Of a stretch of 64,000 nucleotides of DNA, positions 62,261-64,000 are shown in pieces. Source of the DNA: Seminavis robusta (taxonomy: Eukaryota; Bacillariophyta; Bacillariophyceae; Naviculales; Naviculaceae); contig CAICTM010000161.1 in NCBI GenBank assembly GCA_903772945.1, positions 1 to 64,000 of the forward strand, written 5' to 3'. Position 1 is the first letter of the stretch, and every line of letters starts with the position of its first letter. Below the pieces are notes generated by a model. The model saw nothing but the letters and a program-made list of their open reading frames with translations, made no database searches and was not told the DNA's origin. A program made the translations under genes and the position numbers.

Positions 62261-64000
62261 ATGATGAACGCAGAGGGATGCCTGACGCTCATGGAGCGTC
62301 ACGTCCATGAGGCGGAAGTAACATGGGCGGAGGGCCGCCTCAAGCTGGCCAAGAGCGGCTTTTGCGACCAACACCCCTACATTCGCCTTCGCAAAAAGAA
62401 GTGGTTCGGCAAGGAAAAGGTCATCCTGAACACTTGTCCTCGTTGCGACGAAGAACATCAGCTCCGCATGGATGTAATGAGGGTTCAGCTGGAGCACATG
62501 AAACAGACACTGCGCGTCAATGGGTCGCCCGTCCATGGCAACGCTGCAACTGCTCTCCCAGCGGCCACCGCAGCGCCGCTCTCTCTGGCGCCTCCTACAC
62601 TACCACAGTTGTCACAGCAGACGGCAACTCTCTCAGCGGCCTCCACTCCAGCGCCGCTCTCACCGACACCTCCAACGCTACCACAGTTGACGGCAGCTCA
62701 GCCGGAAGAGACAACGCCACCAAAAGCAGCCCGGGAAGCACGAGGAAGATTTGCTCGATTGATGTCCAGCCGCGGGAAACCACAAACCATGAGCTGCCAG
62801 AATTTGGATCAGTCTGCCATTGCTCATTCCTTGCCGGAGCGGAGCTCCAGTTGCCGGGCTGTCCTCGGCGTCATTCCTGACGAGGGCGAACACAGTGATG
62901 ACGAAGGAGAAGATGAAATCGAAGAGCCACAGTGTCACCAATGCTTGCGCCACAGTACCAGTTTTGGAGATCTTCCTGGCAGTTTGCTACAACAAAATCC
63001 CACCTCTTTGCCCCAGCATTCCTTTGAATCCAGGGCGGAGAGAAAAAAGGAAGATCCACCGGTTTGGGATCCAAATGATTTCATCCAAGATGATGATGAT
63101 GAAGAAGAAGAGGTCGACTTAAGGGCAGAAGCATCATCCAAGCCAGCGCCTGAACCAGCGAGGAAGTTCTCGCCTGAACCAGCGAGGAAGTTCTCGCCCG
63201 AGCCTTTTGAGCCAGCTGCCACATCGTCTCCAAAACCCAGACAACCGTCCCCCGACACTCCTCTTGAGCCTGCTCCCTTGGTGCCAGCCAAGCAACCAAC
63301 ACCCAAAGAGCCAAAGTCACCCGAGCCACAGCACAAAGAACCAAAACCATCCGAGCTGCCACAACACAAAAAAGAAGCACCCAAACGAGAGGACACCATG
63401 TGGCTGGCCAAGGAACAAGAAAAACGACGGAAACGAATCGGAGCCGTGGCCATGAATGGCAATTCCAGCACTACCAGCACTCTACAGGACATGACAGAAT
63501 TTGCCAAGTATGCCATGAGCTCTGTCACCGAGTTTCAACAAGCGCCCACCGTGGATCCAGAGTCGCCCACCGGTGTCAAGGATTGTTCTGCAATCATGGA
63601 ACAAGAGGCCCTGCCCCCCTGCTTGCTCAATAATACATGTAATAAGGACCTACTACCACAAGACAAGGTCAACGCCAAGATCAATGCCTTGAAATGGTCC
63701 TGCAGACATCCACACCAAGCGGAAGAAGTCCTCCACGAACTCCAAGCACTGTGTCAGGATTCCGAAGACAACCAAATCACAGTGGTCATGGGGGATGGTT
63801 TGGGATCCGTCCTGGATATCATGAGGGCGTTTCCCTTGCATGCCGGAGTGCAAGAAGAAGCCTGTTGGGTTCTGGGGACGCTGGCATGTGAAAATGACGA
63901 CCACAAGTCGTTGATTGCCGAAGCCGGGGGCATCATCGCCATTGTATCGGCCATGAAGAGATTAGGCAATCATTCCGACTTTCAGGAGACTGCCTTTGAG
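62261..64000 (+). CDS. Armadillo-repeat protein with N-terminal zinc motif (partial)
   Basis: Open from ATG at 62261 to the end of the window (580 codons, no stop), so the 3' part is missing. Near the N-terminus is a Cys/His motif, GFCDQHPYIRLRKKKW then TCPRC, a C-x2-HP...CPxC pattern found in many diatom proteins and likely to bind zinc. Residues about 90-420 are Pro/Ser/Thr-rich disordered sequence with a duplicated PEPARKFS segment and an Asp/Glu run. From about residue 465 the sequence is helical and Armadillo-like (KINALKWSCRHPHQAEEVL, GSVLDIMRAF, VQEEACWVLGTLACENDDHK, AEAGGIIAIVSAMKRL). ARM repeats bind protein partners. Partner and pathway unknown. Introns could occur downstream. Confidence 0.8.
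   Translation, partial: MMNAEGCLTLMERHVHEAEVTWAEGRLKLAKSGFCDQHPYIRLRKKKWFGKEKVILNTCPRCDEEHQLRMDVMRVQLEHMKQTLRVNGSPVHGNAATALPAATAAPLSLAPPTLPQLSQQTATLSAASTPAPLSPTPPTLPQLTAAQPEETTPPKAAREARGRFARLMSSRGKPQTMSCQNLDQSAIAHSLPERSSSCRAVLGVIPDEGEHSDDEGEDEIEEPQCHQCLRHSTSFGDLPGSLLQQNPTSLPQHSFESRAERKKEDPPVWDPNDFIQDDDDEEEEVDLRAEASSKPAPEPARKFSPEPARKFSPEPFEPAATSSPKPRQPSPDTPLEPAPLVPAKQPTPKEPKSPEPQHKEPKPSELPQHKKEAPKREDTMWLAKEQEKRRKRIGAVAMNGNSSTTSTLQDMTEFAKYAMSSVTEFQQAPTVDPESPTGVKDCSAIMEQEALPPCLLNNTCNKDLLPQDKVNAKINALKWSCRHPHQAEEVLHELQALCQDSEDNQITVVMGDGLGSVLDIMRAFPLHAGVQEEACWVLGTLACENDDHKSLIAEAGGIIAIVSAMKRLGNHSDFQETAFE

Overview
This is a eukaryotic nuclear window, most likely from a diatom (probably a raphid pennate; no species is claimed). 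The evidence is intron-containing genes (introns of about 80-120 nt with GT-AG ends), plastid proteins of the MEP and SUF pathways that begin with a signal peptide followed by a Phe-led transit-like motif, helicase-associated (HA) repeats, and a relic of the GCR1-like domain common in diatom transposon-related proteins. Genes are dense and on both strands. Intergenic DNA is rich in short self-complementary words built from GTAC, CTAG and CATG.

Layout. 1-6.1 kb is gene-poor: a broken GCR1-like relic, a possible two-repeat coding relic, a higher-order tandem repeat of about 410 bp interrupted by a small LTR-bounded insertion, and a CA microsatellite. 6.2-14 kb: a membrane short-chain dehydrogenase, an IlvD/Edd-family dehydratase, plastid SufS (two exons), a MITE-like inverted-repeat element, a spliced DASH-complex DAD1 gene and a small membrane protein. 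14-25 kb: a MORN-repeat protein with a 22-nt microexon, a coiled-coil protein carrying an 87-bp coding minisatellite, an NmrA-like protein, eIF3l, and an RS-rich two-TM protein. 25-35 kb: a TPR protein with a signalling-like N-terminal domain, a double U-box membrane protein, plastid IspG with a separate targeting exon, and the 3' part of a non-LTR retroelement. 35-64 kb: a surface protein with Kazal-like repeats and a DOMON domain, a cupin/JmjC-like protein, a GTPase fused to HA repeats, two closely related 7TM receptors with Cys-rich ectodomains, a small Cys-rich membrane protein, a very large redox fusion, and the 5' part of an Armadillo-repeat gene that runs off the window.

The most striking locus is 52631-57772. 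Three adjacent open frames join through three GT-AG introns, with reading frame and domain register kept, into one 1621-residue protein: animal-type heme peroxidase, DOMON, cytochrome b561 with all four expected heme histidines, cytochrome b5 (HPGG), and an FAD/NAD(P)H reductase. It reads as a complete transmembrane electron chain from cytosolic NAD(P)H to an outer peroxidase-like domain, an analogue of DUOX built from unrelated membrane parts. It lies between the two paralogous 7TM receptors; a functional link to them is only conjecture.

Many exon-intron models here (DAD1, IspG exon 1, the MORN microexon, the redox fusion, SufS exon 2) were inferred by reading splice signals and conserved motifs by eye, with no transcript data.
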